From assembly GCF_003428645.1 (NCBI RefSeq), contig NZ_QVQH01000010.1, positions 1 to 64,000 on the forward strand: DNA of 64,000 nt, given 5' to 3'. Shown here in pieces: positions 1-8,011 of the stretch (its first letter is position 1; the number at the start of each line of letters is the position of its first letter). Both the position numbers and the translations under genes were made by a program. Source of the DNA: Geodermatophilus marinus (lineage in GTDB: Bacteria; Actinomycetota; Actinomycetes; Mycobacteriales; Geodermatophilaceae). The notes beneath the pieces are model-generated. The model searched no databases, had not been told where the DNA came from, and saw only the letters and a program-made list of their open reading frames with translations.

Positions 1-101
1 TCAAGGCGCTGCGCCGGGTCAGCTTGTGCCCCTGGCGCATCGGCGCCATCACCGCCGCCGCCCTCGTCCTGCTCCACCACATGCACGACCGCACTACGTG
101 A
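1..101 (+). CDS. C-terminal fragment of an unidentified protein, possibly a transposase
   Basis: The frame beginning at base 3 is open from the window edge to a TGA at 99-101 and encodes 32 residues ending LLHHMHDRTT. The stretch PWRIGAITAAALVLL resembles the tails of DDE-type (IS5/DDE_Tnp_4-like) transposases as I remember them, but it is too short for a firm assignment. Its codons have high third-position GC, as expected for real coding sequence here. The rest of the gene lies outside the window. If it is a transposase, this is the only trace of an insertion sequence in the window. The 85 bases after the stop hold only a terminator-like hairpin. Confidence 0.4.
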   Translation, partial: KALRRVSLCPWRIGAITAAALVLLHHMHDRTT

Positions 102-138
102 TCAACCGGCCGGCGGACCCGCTACTGGGAAAGGCTCA

Positions 139-162
139 GTGCGCGGCCGCTGTGCCGCGCAC
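139..162 (-). terminator. Hairpin terminator downstream of the chemoreceptor gene
   Basis: GTGCGCGGC and GCCGCGCAC form a perfect 9-bp stem around a 6-base loop. On the minus strand it is followed by a modest T-containing stretch. It lies 25 bases past the stop of the chemoreceptor gene and could also end transcription of the plus-strand fragment at 1-101. Confidence 0.5.
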
Positions 163-186
163 TCCCCCTCCGGCGGGTGCAGGTGC

Positions 187-1800
187 TCAGTAGGTGAACC
201 GGGCCACCGAGGTGCGCAGGTCGGCGGCCATCCGGGACAGCTCGTCGACGGCGGTGCGGGTCTGGGTCAGCGCCTGGGTGGTCGACTCCGCGGCGGTGGA
301 GACCCCGGTGATGTTGTCGGCGATCTGCCCCGACCCCGACGCCGCCTCGGTGACCGACCGCGACATCTCGTTGGTCGTGGCCGTCTGCTCCTCCACCGCG
401 GAGGCGATCGTCGTCTGCCGGTCGCTGATCTGCGCCACGATCTGGCTGATCTCCCCGATCGCGGCCACCGCCGCCCCGGTGTCACCCTGGATCGCCTGCA
501 CCCGCCGGGCGATGTCCTCGGTGGCCTTCGCCGTCTCCTGGGCCAGCTCCTTGACCTCGTTGGCCACCACCGCGAAGCCCTTGCCCGCCTCGCCGGCGCG
601 GGCGGCCTCGATGGTGGCGTTGAGGGCCAGCAGGTTGGTCTGCTCGGCGATGCTCGTGATGACCTTGACGACGTTGCCGATCTCCGCGCTGGACTCCCCC
701 AGCTTGGCCACCGTCGCCGTCGTCGTCTCCGCCGCCGACACCGCCCGCGCCGCCACCTCGCTGGCCTCGGCCGCGTTCGAGGCGATCTCGCGGATCGAGG
801 CGCCCATCTGCTCGGCCCCCGCGGCCACCGTCTGCACGTTGCGGGAGACCTCCTCCGCGGCCCCGGCCACCACACCGGACTGCGCGCTGGTCTCCTCCGC
901 CGACGCCGAGATCTGCGCAGAGGACGCCGACAGCTCCTCCGACGACGCCGCCACCGCGTCCGCCGAGGCGACCACGCCCGACAGCACCTCGCGCAGCGCG
1001 GCCTGGGCGGTGTCCAGGGACGCGGCCATCCGGCCGACCTCGTCACGGGACCGGACCCGGGTGGCGACGGTCAGGTCGCCGGTGGCCAGGGCCTCCAGGG
1101 CGGTCGTCACCCGCCGGACCGGCCGGGTGATCGACCGCGCGACGAGCCAGCTGACCCCCAGGACGACCACCAGCGCCGTCGCGGCGATCAGGACGCTCAC
1201 CGTCTCCGACCGGTCGATCGCCGCGGACAGCCGAGCCTCGGCGTCCTCGGTCGCGGCCGCGACGGCGTCCTTGGCCTCCCCCACCGCCCCGTCGGTGAGG
1301 TCGTTGGCCAGCTGGATGTCCTCCCAGCGCAGCCGCGCGCCGGCCTGGTCGGCGACCGCCCCGTCGACGTAGGCCGTGATGGCCGCCGTGTAGTCGCCGA
1401 AGCTCGTCTGCAGCGCCGCCACCGCCGCGGCCGGCTCACCGGTCAGGTCCAGCGCGCCGAGCTCGGCCAGCAGCAGCTCCGGGGTCTCGATGTCCTCGGC
1501 GAGCTCCGCGAGCTGGTCGGCCGGCACCTCGCGCACGGCCGCCTTGTAGCCGTCGACCTTCAGCTCGCTGGCCCGGGTGTCGATCTGCAGCACCAGTTCC
1601 TGCGCGTCGACGAGGACCTCCAGCTCGGCGTCGACCTCCCGGACGGTGGAGTTGCCGACGAGGACCGAGCCGAGCAGGCCGCCGAGGGCGAGCACGACGA
1701 CGGCGACGAGGATCCCGAACTTGACCGCGAGCGGCCGGTCGGCGAACCAGCCGGCGCGCGACGCCGGGGGAGGGGGAGGAAGAGCGGCAGGGGAGGGCAC
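187..1800 (-). CDS. Methyl-accepting chemotaxis protein (orphan)
   Basis: A membrane chemoreceptor that would signal to CheA/CheW. From the chosen start it has 537 residues: a short Pro-rich cytoplasmic tail, TM1 at about 28-49, an extracellular four-helix-bundle-like sensor domain, TM2 at about 201-221, a HAMP domain at about 222-274, and a long Ala/Ser/Glu-rich signalling coiled coil. The highly conserved hairpin tip is at about 382-420 ([19 protein letters not shown], then [15 protein letters not shown]). I chose the GTG at 1798-1800 because AGGAG lies five bases upstream; an upstream in-frame start at 1878 would add 26 residues without a ribosome site. No che or flagellar gene is nearby, so its partners must be encoded elsewhere. 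The ligand cannot be read from the sequence. Confidence 0.9.
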   Translation of the reverse strand: MPSPAALPPPPPASRAGWFADRPLAVKFGILVAVVVLALGGLLGSVLVGNSTVREVDAELEVLVDAQELVLQIDTRASELKVDGYKAAVREVPADQLAELAEDIETPELLLAELGALDLTGEPAAAVAALQTSFGDYTAAITAYVDGAVADQAGARLRWEDIQLANDLTDGAVGEAKDAVAAATEDAEARLSAAIDRSETVSVLIAATALVVVLGVSWLVARSITRPVRRVTTALEALATGDLTVATRVRSRDEVGRMAASLDTAQAALREVLSGVVASADAVAASSEELSASSAQISASAEETSAQSGVVAGAAEEVSRNVQTVAAGAEQMGASIREIASNAAEASEVAARAVSAAETTTATVAKLGESSAEIGNVVKVITSIAEQTNLLALNATIEAARAGEAGKGFAVVANEVKELAQETAKATEDIARRVQAIQGDTGAAVAAIGEISQIVAQISDRQTTIASAVEEQTATTNEMSRSVTEAASGSGQIADNITGVSTAAESTTQALTQTRTAVDELSRMAADLRTSVARFTY

Positions 1801-1906
1801 GGGAACTCCTGGGGTGCGGGGGAGGGGTGTGACGCAGCACCCAGGGTGGAGCCATTCCACGATCGGCACACGCGCCACGGCGCGCCGTTCCCGGATCGTT
1901 CTGAAA

Positions 1907-1958
1907 AATGGTCGTCAGTGCATTCCCGCCGTTCCCATGTCGACAGCGGAGGACCATT
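1907..1958 (-). terminator. Possible terminator after otsB
   Basis: AATGGTC and GACCATT arms (7 bp, loop 38 bases) sit directly after the otsB stop. On the minus strand the second arm runs into five T residues. The large loop makes this a weak candidate. It also lies in the leader of the chemoreceptor gene. Confidence 0.35.
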
Positions 1959-1959
1959 C

Positions 1960-2703
1960 TCAGGTCAGCCGGTCGGCCAGTTCTCCCAGCAGGACCACGA
2001 CGTCCTCGGTGCCCGCGACCCGGTGCGCCGCGACCGTCTCGCCCTCGCCGACCTTGACGGTGAGGTCCCCGGCGGGCAGGACGCGGAACGCGTCCTCGTC
2101 GGTGCGGTCGTCGCCGAGGTACATCGCCACGGCGGCACCGAGCTCGTCCCGGAGGCGGAGGAGCGCACGGCCCTTGTCGGCGTCGGTGACCGCGAGCTCG
2201 AGCACCTCCTTGCCCGGCTTCTTCGTCAGTGACGGATCGGCGACGCGCTCGGCCTCCAGGAGGAGCTCCGCGGCCGCGGTGCGGTCCGGGACCTCCCGGA
2301 CGTGCACCGCGACGCTCGCCGGCTTCACCTCCAGCCGGGCGCCGGGCACGGCGTCGACCAGCGGGGCCAGCCGGTCGGCGAGGGCGTCCCGGCGATCGGC
2401 CAGCTCGCCGGTGAGCGGGCCGTCGTACTCCGCGCCGTGGCTGCCGACCCAGCGGTAGGGGCCGCTGAAGCCGCTGACGGCCCGGAGGTCGTCGACCCCG
2501 CGGCCGCTGACCAGCGCGACCGTGACGCCGTCGGCGGCGGCGACCCGGGCGAGCACCTCCGCGACGCCGGGGGAGGGGACGGCCGCGCCAGGGTCCCCGA
2601 CCAGGGGGGCGAGCACCCCGTCGTAGTCGCTGGCGACCAGCAGCGGGCGGCGGCCCGCGAGCTCCTCGAGGGCGGTGGCCAGGCCTGGGGGGACGGCGCT
2701 CAC
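1960..2703 (-). CDS. otsB: Trehalose-6-phosphate phosphatase
   Basis: Removes the phosphate from trehalose 6-phosphate, the second step of the OtsAB trehalose pathway, in the cytoplasm. 247 residues, normal for the family. The haloacid-dehalogenase motif I is [10 protein letters not shown] (nucleophile Asp and general acid Asp), motif II is VSGRG, and the late motif with Mg-binding acids is [11 protein letters not shown]. The GTG start overlaps the TGA of otsA in a GTGA tetranucleotide (2700-2703), so the two are translationally coupled. Trehalose is a major stress protectant in actinobacteria, and other compatible-solute genes follow in this window. Confidence 0.93.
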   Translation of the reverse strand: MSAVPPGLATALEELAGRRPLLVASDYDGVLAPLVGDPGAAVPSPGVAEVLARVAAADGVTVALVSGRGVDDLRAVSGFSGPYRWVGSHGAEYDGPLTGELADRRDALADRLAPLVDAVPGARLEVKPASVAVHVREVPDRTAAAELLLEAERVADPSLTKKPGKEVLELAVTDADKGRALLRLRDELGAAVAMYLGDDRTDEDAFRVLPAGDLTVKVGEGETVAAHRVAGTEDVVVLLGELADRLT

Positions 2704-4115
2704 GCCTGGGCCTTCAGCGCCTCGAAGAAGGAGCTGGCCCAGTGGTCGAGGTCGTTGCGGACCAGGTGCCGGCGCATGGCCCGCATCCGCTTGGCACCCT
2801 CGGCGGGGTCGAGCCGCAGCGCCCGCACCAGCTGGTTCTTGACCCCGGCGATGTCGTGCGGGTTGACCAGGAAGGCCTGCTTGAGCTCGGCGGCCGCGCC
2901 GGCGAACTCGGAGAGCACCAGGGCCCCGCCGAGGTCGCCGCGGGCCGCGACGTACTCCTTGGCGACCAGGTTCATGCCGTCCCGGTAGGGGGTCACGAGC
3001 ATGACGTCGGCGGCCCGGTAGAGCGCGGCCAGCTCCTCGCGGGGCACGGACTGGTTGATGTAGTGGACCGCGGGCCCGCCCAGCGTGCCGAAGACCCCGT
3101 TGATGTGCCCGACCTGCTGCTCGATGGTCTCGCGCATGGTGACGTAGTGCTCGACCCGCTCCCGGCTCGGCGTGGCCACCTGCACCATCACCGTCTCGGG
3201 CGCGGACAGCACGCCGTCCTCGAGGAGTTCCTGCAGGGCGCTGAGCCGGACGGCGATGCCCTTGGTGTAGTCGAGCCGGTCGACGCCCAGGATGATCTTC
3301 TCCGGGTTGCCGAGCTCCGCGCGGATCTCCTCGGCACGCTTGACCACCTCGCGGGAGGCGGCCAGCTGGTCGAAGGCGGCGACGTCGATGGAGATCGGGA
3401 ACGCCCGGGCGGTCACCGTCCGGCCGTCGTACTCGATCGTGGAGCCGCGAGCCGGCAGGTCGTGCAGCCGGCGGGCCAGCTGGACGAAGTTCGCCGCCGC
3501 GCTGGGCCGCTGGAACCCGACCAGGTCGGCGCCGAGCAGCCCCTCGACCACCGCCGAGCGCCAGGGCAGCTGGGTGAACAGCTCGTAGGGCGGGAACGGG
3601 ATGTGGAGGAAGAAGCCGATCGTCAGGTCCGGCCGGCGCTGGCGCAGGAGGGCCGGGACCAGCTGCAGCTGGTAGTCGTGCACCCAGACGATGGCACCCT
3701 CGGCGGCGACCTCGACGACCTTGTCGGCGAAGCGCTTGTTGACCTGGACGTAGGTGTCCCACCACGTGCGGTGGTACTCCGGCTTCTCCACGACGTCGTG
3801 GTAGAGCGGCCACAGCGAGGCGTTGGACATGCCCTCGTAGTAGCGGTCGACCTCGTCCTCGGAGAGCGGCACCGGGATGAGCGACATGCCACCGGACTCG
3901 AACGGCTCCGGGGCCTCGCCGGCCGATCCCGACCAGCCCACCCACGCGCCGCCGCGGCCGGCGACGAACGGCTCCAGCGCCGTGACCAGCCCACCCGGGC
4001 TGCGCTGCCACCGGACGGTGCCGTCCGGCTCGGTCACCGCGTCGACGGGCAGCCGGTTGGCGACCACGACGACGGGGCTGTCCGCGTGCTCGTCTCGTGC
4101 CGATTCCCCAGCCAT
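2700..4115 (-). CDS. otsA: Trehalose-6-phosphate synthase
   Basis: A GT20 glycosyltransferase that joins a nucleotide-activated glucose to glucose 6-phosphate to give trehalose 6-phosphate. 471 residues from the ATG at 4115. The protein starts with [13 protein letters not shown], contains the loop SPGGLVTAL, and has the conserved [12 protein letters not shown] and [13 protein letters not shown] segments, the [11 protein letters not shown] motif and the late [18 protein letters not shown] segment. An in-frame start 13 codons upstream (4154) is possible, but the internal ATG has the better purine-rich leader. It lies just upstream of otsB with a 4-bp overlap, forming a two-gene operon. Confidence 0.94.
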   Translation of the reverse strand: MAGESARDEHADSPVVVVANRLPVDAVTEPDGTVRWQRSPGGLVTALEPFVAGRGGAWVGWSGSAGEAPEPFESGGMSLIPVPLSEDEVDRYYEGMSNASLWPLYHDVVEKPEYHRTWWDTYVQVNKRFADKVVEVAAEGAIVWVHDYQLQLVPALLRQRRPDLTIGFFLHIPFPPYELFTQLPWRSAVVEGLLGADLVGFQRPSAAANFVQLARRLHDLPARGSTIEYDGRTVTARAFPISIDVAAFDQLAASREVVKRAEEIRAELGNPEKIILGVDRLDYTKGIAVRLSALQELLEDGVLSAPETVMVQVATPSRERVEHYVTMRETIEQQVGHINGVFGTLGGPAVHYINQSVPREELAALYRAADVMLVTPYRDGMNLVAKEYVAARGDLGGALVLSEFAGAAAELKQAFLVNPHDIAGVKNQLVRALRLDPAEGAKRMRAMRRHLVRNDLDHWASSFFEALKAQA

Positions 4116-4163
4116 ACCGTCCCCGACCCTACTGAGGGCGGCGGCGTCCGCCACCGGGAGCCC

Positions 4164-4517
4164 TCAGCCCGGGGCCAGCAGGTACCCCACCGCGGCCGCT
4201 CCGAGGCCCAGGACGACCGTGGCGACCGCGTACGCGAGCGCCCGCGCGAGCGCCCGGGCCTCGGCCAGCCGGACGACGTCGGCGCCGAAGGTGGAGAAGG
4301 TGGTCAGCGCGCCGCACAGGCCGGTGCCGACGAGGGCCAGCACCCAGGCCGGGGCCGCCGCCGTCCCCAGCAGGACCCCGAGGGCCCCGCTGCCGGCCAC
4401 GTTGACCGCCAGCGTCCCCCGGGCGGGGTCACCGCCCCCGCGCCCCGCCCACCGGGTGACCAGCAGCCGCAGGGGCGCCCCGACCAGCGCGCCGGCCGCC
4501 ACGAGGAGGGCGGTCAC
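4164..4517 (-). CDS. crcB: Fluoride exporter CrcB/Fluc, second subunit
   Basis: A small membrane protein of 117 residues with four predicted helices, from the Fluc/CrcB family of dual-topology fluoride channels. The family signature GTGLCGALTTFSTFGADVV is present. The GTG start overlaps the stop of the upstream crcB copy (GTGA, 4514-4517). In actinobacteria two adjacent crcB genes usually encode the two halves of a heterodimeric channel inserted in opposite orientations. That function is inferred from the family and the gene pairing. Confidence 0.85.
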   Translation of the reverse strand: MTALLVAAGALVGAPLRLLVTRWAGRGGGDPARGTLAVNVAGSGALGVLLGTAAAPAWVLALVGTGLCGALTTFSTFGADVVRLAEARALARALAYAVATVVLGLGAAAVGYLLAPG

Positions 4518-4891
4518 CGGGCCTGCACCCGTCGCACCGCGCGCGCCCCGGCGACCACGGCCAGCACGCCGCCGGCGACGGAGACCAGCACGTAGCCGGC
4601 CACGACCCCCCAGGCGCCGGCCCCGGCGCGGCCGACCACCTCTCCGGCGAAGGCCGAGTAGGTGGTCCAGCCCCCGAGCACGCCGACCGCGAGCAGCGGG
4701 CGCGCCCACGCCGGCTCCCGCTCGAGGCCGGCCAGCGCGGCCAGCAGCGCCCCGAGCAGGAGGCAGCCGGTGGTGTTCACCAGGAGCGTGGCCCACGGCC
4801 AGCCGGTGGGGGAGGGGGGCAGCGCCGTCCCCACCCACCACCGGCCCAGCGAGCCCAGCGCGCCGCCCAGCGCGGCCAGCAGGTATGCCAC
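4514..4891 (-). CDS. crcB: Fluoride exporter CrcB/Fluc, first subunit
   Basis: 125 residues with four predicted transmembrane helices. It carries the CrcB landmarks GGALGSLGRWWVG near the N-terminus, NTTGCLLLG in helix 2 and GVLGGWTTYSAFAGEV in helix 3. The GTG start has GGAGGGT upstream at normal spacing. It is transcribed with the second crcB copy. I looked for the fluoride riboswitch that often precedes this gene and did not recognise one in the 99-base leader, which instead holds a palindromic repeat. Confidence 0.87.
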   Translation of the reverse strand: MAYLLAALGGALGSLGRWWVGTALPPSPTGWPWATLLVNTTGCLLLGALLAALAGLEREPAWARPLLAVGVLGGWTTYSAFAGEVVGRAGAGAWGVVAGYVLVSVAGGVLAVVAGARAVRRVQAR

Positions 4892-4909
4892 CGGTGCACC
4901 CTCCAGGCA

Positions 4910-4960
4910 TAGGAAGCTCTTCCCACGTCCAGGAGCGCGGGACGGGGGGAAAGCTTCCTA
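4910..4960. repeat. Palindromic element with TAGGAAGCT arms, copy 1
   Basis: Perfect 9-bp arms TAGGAAGCT (4910-4918) and AGCTTCCTA (4952-4960) continue, after a one-base bulge, into TTCCC/GGGAA, making a 14-bp stem. It sits between terC and crcB. A related element is at 59458-59507. The two share the left-arm pattern ATAGGAAGCT[CG]TTCC followed by CGTC, which suggests one dispersed repeat family. It could work as a terminator or attenuator, but there is no T-run. Confidence 0.6.
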
Positions 4961-4990
4961 CGCCGCCGGGGTGCGGGTGCCGTGCGGGGG

Positions 4991-6025
4991 TCAGGACCCG
5001 GAGGCCGGGGTCCGGTTGCCGCGGCGGCGCAGGAACGGCTCGACCTCGGCCAGCTCCTCCTCGCTCGCCCGGCGGAACGGGGGAGCGGCCGGCGCCTCGA
5101 CGGCCCGGCGGCCCTGCCCGCGGGTGGCCCGCAGGCTCAGCCACACCGACGTCCCGATGATCGCCGCGATGACCGCCAGGCTGACCGTGGTGGGGATGTA
5201 GAAGAGGTCGACCTTGAGCACCATCTTGACGCCGACCCAGATCAGCACCAGGGCGAGGCCGGTCTTGAGGTAGACGAAGCGGTGGACGAGGTCGGCGAGC
5301 AGGAAGTACATGGCCCGCAGCCCCAGGATGGCGAACGCGTTGGCGGTGAACACGAGGAACGGCTCGTCGGTCACGGCGAAGATCGCCGGGATCGAGTCGA
5401 CGGCGAAGATGACGTCGGTGACCTCGACCAGGACCAGCACCGCCAGCAGGGGGGTGGCCACCAGGACGCCGGCGCGGCGGACGAGGAAGCGCTGCCCGTG
5501 GTAGGCGTCGGTCATCGGCACGTACCGGCGGAACAGCCGCAGCGCGCGCGACCGGGCCGGGTCGATGTGCTCGTCGCGCTGGCGGAGCATCCGGTACCCG
5601 GTCCACAGCAGGAACGCGGCGAACAGGTAGAGGACCCAGCCGAAGTTCGCGATCAGCGCCGCGCCGCCGGCGATGAACAGGCCCCGCAGCACCAGCGCGC
5701 CCAGCACGCCGTAGAAGAGGACCCGGTGCTGGTACTCCCGGGGTACCGCGAAGTACGTGAAGATGATCGCCCAGACGAAGACGTTGTCGACGGCCAGGGA
5801 CTTCTCGATCAGGTAGCCGGCGTAGTACTGCTGGCCGAACTCGGCCCCGTGGGCCCACCAGACCCACGCGCCGAAGCCGACGCCGATGGCGACCCAGACC
5901 GCCGACCAGGCGGCCGCCTCGCGCACGCCGATGACGTGCGCGCGGCGGTGGGCGAACAGGTCGAGGGCCAGCATGCCCAGGATCACGGCGAGCACGGCGA
6001 GCCAGAGCCAGAACGGCACGTCCAC
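4991..6025 (-). CDS. TerC/Alx-family integral membrane protein, probable manganese exporter
   Basis: 344 residues with about nine hydrophobic segments. TerC-family landmarks are the acidic membrane motifs SLAVDNVFVWAIIF and EVTDVIFAVDSIPAIFAVT, and a NAFAILGLRAMYF segment. Members of this family (Alx, MntP-like TerC) move manganese out of the cell or load secreted enzymes. A manganese-sensing yybP-ykoY riboswitch directly upstream (6052-6149) supports a role in Mn homeostasis here. The start is a GTG at 6023-6025 with GGAGGA five bases upstream. The C-terminal tail of about 40 residues is charged and cytoplasmic. Confidence 0.88.
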   Translation of the reverse strand: MDVPFWLWLAVLAVILGMLALDLFAHRRAHVIGVREAAAWSAVWVAIGVGFGAWVWWAHGAEFGQQYYAGYLIEKSLAVDNVFVWAIIFTYFAVPREYQHRVLFYGVLGALVLRGLFIAGGAALIANFGWVLYLFAAFLLWTGYRMLRQRDEHIDPARSRALRLFRRYVPMTDAYHGQRFLVRRAGVLVATPLLAVLVLVEVTDVIFAVDSIPAIFAVTDEPFLVFTANAFAILGLRAMYFLLADLVHRFVYLKTGLALVLIWVGVKMVLKVDLFYIPTTVSLAVIAAIIGTSVWLSLRATRGQGRRAVEAPAAPPFRRASEEELAEVEPFLRRRGNRTPASGS

Positions 6026-6051
6026 GGGGTCCTCCAGTCGGCAACCACCAA

Positions 6052-6149
6052 CCGGAGGTCTCTCCCGGCCCGTCGCGGGCCCGCCGGCGCCGGGTCCCGA
6101 CCGCGGGACCGTCCTGACGACGCAGGCGACGGGGGATACTCCCCTCCTC
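6052..6149 (-). promoter_or_regulatory. yybP-ykoY manganese riboswitch upstream of the TerC gene
   Basis: On the minus strand the leader contains GGAGGGGAGTATC near 6149 and GAGAGACCTCC near 6052. These correspond to the two conserved strands of the yybP-ykoY fold: the GGGGAGUA loop segment and the GAGACC segment. Their outer bases pair (GGAGG with CCTCC) to close P1. Between them are GC-rich arms able to form the remaining helices. It ends about 27 bases before the TerC start, over a leader that includes the ribosome-binding site. This riboswitch class senses Mn2+ and commonly controls TerC-family and MntP genes. Confidence 0.8.
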
Positions 6150-6186
6150 GCGAACCAGTGAAGCAGACTTCGCTAGTCCGCGCCAG

Positions 6187-6227
6187 CGGAGTGCCCGGTG
6201 CGAGGAAACCTCGCACCCGGGACTCCG
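6187..6227 (-). terminator. Terminator of the asnO-ngg operon
   Basis: A perfect 9-bp stem GGTGCGAGG/CCTCGCACC with a 3-base loop, extended by CGGAGT and ACTCCG arms. It lies just beyond the ngg stop codon and before the riboswitch leader of the next gene. Confidence 0.65.
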
Positions 6228-6240
6228 CCGAGCGAGCCCG

Positions 6241-7998
6241 TCAGCGCTGACGGGTCTCCGGGAAGAGCAGGTCGACGAAGCGCTCGACGGTCGGCTGCGG
6301 CTCGTGGTTGGCCAGCCCCGGCCGCTCGTTGGCCTCGATGAACACGTGCTCGGGGCCCTCGACGTCGGGCACCAGGAAGTCCAGCCCGGTCACCGGGATG
6401 CCGATCGCCCGGCTGGCCCGGACCGCCGCTGCGGCGATGTCGGGGTGCAGCCGGTCGGTGACGTCCTCGATGGTGCCGCCGGTGTGCAGGTTCGCCGTCC
6501 GCCGCACGCGGATGCGCTCGCCGGACGGCGGGACGTCGTCCATCCCGTACCCGGACTCCGACACCACCTCGGCGGTGGTGTCGTCCAGCGGGATCCGGGA
6601 CTCCCCACCGGTCGCCCGCTCCCGCCGCCGGCTGGTGGCCCGGACCAGGTCGGTGACGGGGCTGCGCCCGTCGCCGACCACCTCGGCCGGGCGGCGGACC
6701 GCGGCCGCCACCACCTCGTGGTCGATGACGACCACCCGGAGGTCGTCGCCCTCGACCAGCTCCTCGACCAGGACGTCGGGGCAGAACTGCTGGGCGAAGG
6801 TCACCGCCCGCTCCAGTGCCGGCTCCTCGTGGACGCCGACGGTGATGCCGCGGCCCTGCTCGCCCCGGGCGGGCTTGACGACCACCTCGCCGCAGTCGGC
6901 CAGCAGGTGGAGGGCGTCGGCCAGGTCGCCGTCCCCGGCGCGGACCCCCCGCGGCACCCGGACGCCGGCCTGCTCCATGATCCGCCGGGTCACCCGCTTG
7001 TCGTCGCAGCGGCTCATCGCGACGGCGGTGGTGAACTCCGACAGCGACTCCCGGGTGAGCACCGTCCGCCCGCCGAGGGAGAGCCGCAGCTCGCCCCACT
7101 CCGGGTCGGTGACCTCCACCCGCACCCCCCGCCGCAGCGCCTCCTCGGCGATGATCCGGGCGTAGGGGTTGACGTCCTCGAGCCCGGGCGGGCGGCGGCT
7201 GAACAGCGGGGTGTTGATCGGGTTCTTGCGCTTGACGCAGACCGCGGGGGTGCGGTGGAACCCGAGCTTGCGGTAGAGCGCGATCGCCCCGGTGTTGTCG
7301 TGCATGACCGAGAGGTCGAGGTAGGACCGGCCGCGGCCCACGTAGCGCTCGGCGAGGACCCGGACCAGTGCCTCGCCGGTGCCCGGCGGGGCGTCCTGCG
7401 CGTGCACCGCCAGGCACCACAGGCTGGCGCCGCCCTCGGGGTCGTCGAAGGCGAGCACGTGGTCGACGCCGGTGACCGTGCCGACCACCCGGCCGGTGCG
7501 CCGGTCCACGGCGACCAGGTAGGTGAACGTCCGCGTGCGGTGGTTGGCCCACATGGTCTCCGGGTCGCCGACCACCATGTTGTTGCGCGCGTAGATCTCG
7601 TTGATCTGCTCCATCTCCGCCAGCGAGGTGACGGTCCGGACGAACACCCCGCGGATCAGGTCGTGCCGCGGTCGGTAGCGGTACAGGTCGAGCCGGTAGG
7701 TGTAGCTCGGGTCGATGAACAGCTCGTCCGGCGCCAGGCCCACCAGCACGTGCGGGTCGCGCGGGTAGATGCAGATGTCGCGCCGGCCGGTCTCCTCGGC
7801 GCGCAGGGCCAGCACGATCCCGCGCAGGTCGGAGAACGTCTGGCCGAACACCAGCCGGCCCCAGCCCAGGTCGAGGACGACGTCGGCGTCCATGCCCCGG
7901 CGCTGGTGGTCGGAGGGTTCCTGCCAGGAACGGTTGGTGAGCGAAGGGGGATCGGTCGCCGCGGTGCGGCGGCGGTGCCCGGCGAGCCGGGGCGTCAT
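6241..7998 (-). CDS. ngg: N-acetylglutaminylglutamine synthetase (GNAT plus ATP-grasp)
   Basis: Makes N-acetylglutaminylglutamine, the precursor of the osmoprotectant NAGGN. 585 residues. The N-terminal half is a GNAT acetyltransferase (about 110-270; DLSVMHDNTGAIALYRKLGF is the acetyl-CoA-binding end). The C-terminal half (about 300-585) is an ATP-grasp ligase with VVVKPARGEQGRGI and the metal-binding VFIEANERPGLANHEP. This fusion is characteristic of Ngg. asnO lies 13 bases upstream, the usual operon order. The first 35 residues look non-conserved, and the ATG at 7893 (reading MDADVVLDLGWGRLVFG) is an alternative start that fits homologues better. Confidence 0.9.
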   Translation of the reverse strand: MTPRLAGHRRRTAATDPPSLTNRSWQEPSDHQRRGMDADVVLDLGWGRLVFGQTFSDLRGIVLALRAEETGRRDICIYPRDPHVLVGLAPDELFIDPSYTYRLDLYRYRPRHDLIRGVFVRTVTSLAEMEQINEIYARNNMVVGDPETMWANHRTRTFTYLVAVDRRTGRVVGTVTGVDHVLAFDDPEGGASLWCLAVHAQDAPPGTGEALVRVLAERYVGRGRSYLDLSVMHDNTGAIALYRKLGFHRTPAVCVKRKNPINTPLFSRRPPGLEDVNPYARIIAEEALRRGVRVEVTDPEWGELRLSLGGRTVLTRESLSEFTTAVAMSRCDDKRVTRRIMEQAGVRVPRGVRAGDGDLADALHLLADCGEVVVKPARGEQGRGITVGVHEEPALERAVTFAQQFCPDVLVEELVEGDDLRVVVIDHEVVAAAVRRPAEVVGDGRSPVTDLVRATSRRRERATGGESRIPLDDTTAEVVSESGYGMDDVPPSGERIRVRRTANLHTGGTIEDVTDRLHPDIAAAAVRASRAIGIPVTGLDFLVPDVEGPEHVFIEANERPGLANHEPQPTVERFVDLLFPETRQR

Positions 7999-8011
7999 CG
8001 CGCCGGCCCCC

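Noticed and set aside
139..2232. A 697-codon open frame on the plus strand over the chemoreceptor and otsB
   Set aside because: Its translation is Arg/Gly/His-rich low-complexity protein with no motif, while the minus strand encodes clear domains. It is a GC-driven shadow.
4892..4990. Fluoride riboswitch before crcB
   Set aside because: I could not find the conserved crcB-motif strands in the leader; the palindrome there is a different element that recurs at 59458.
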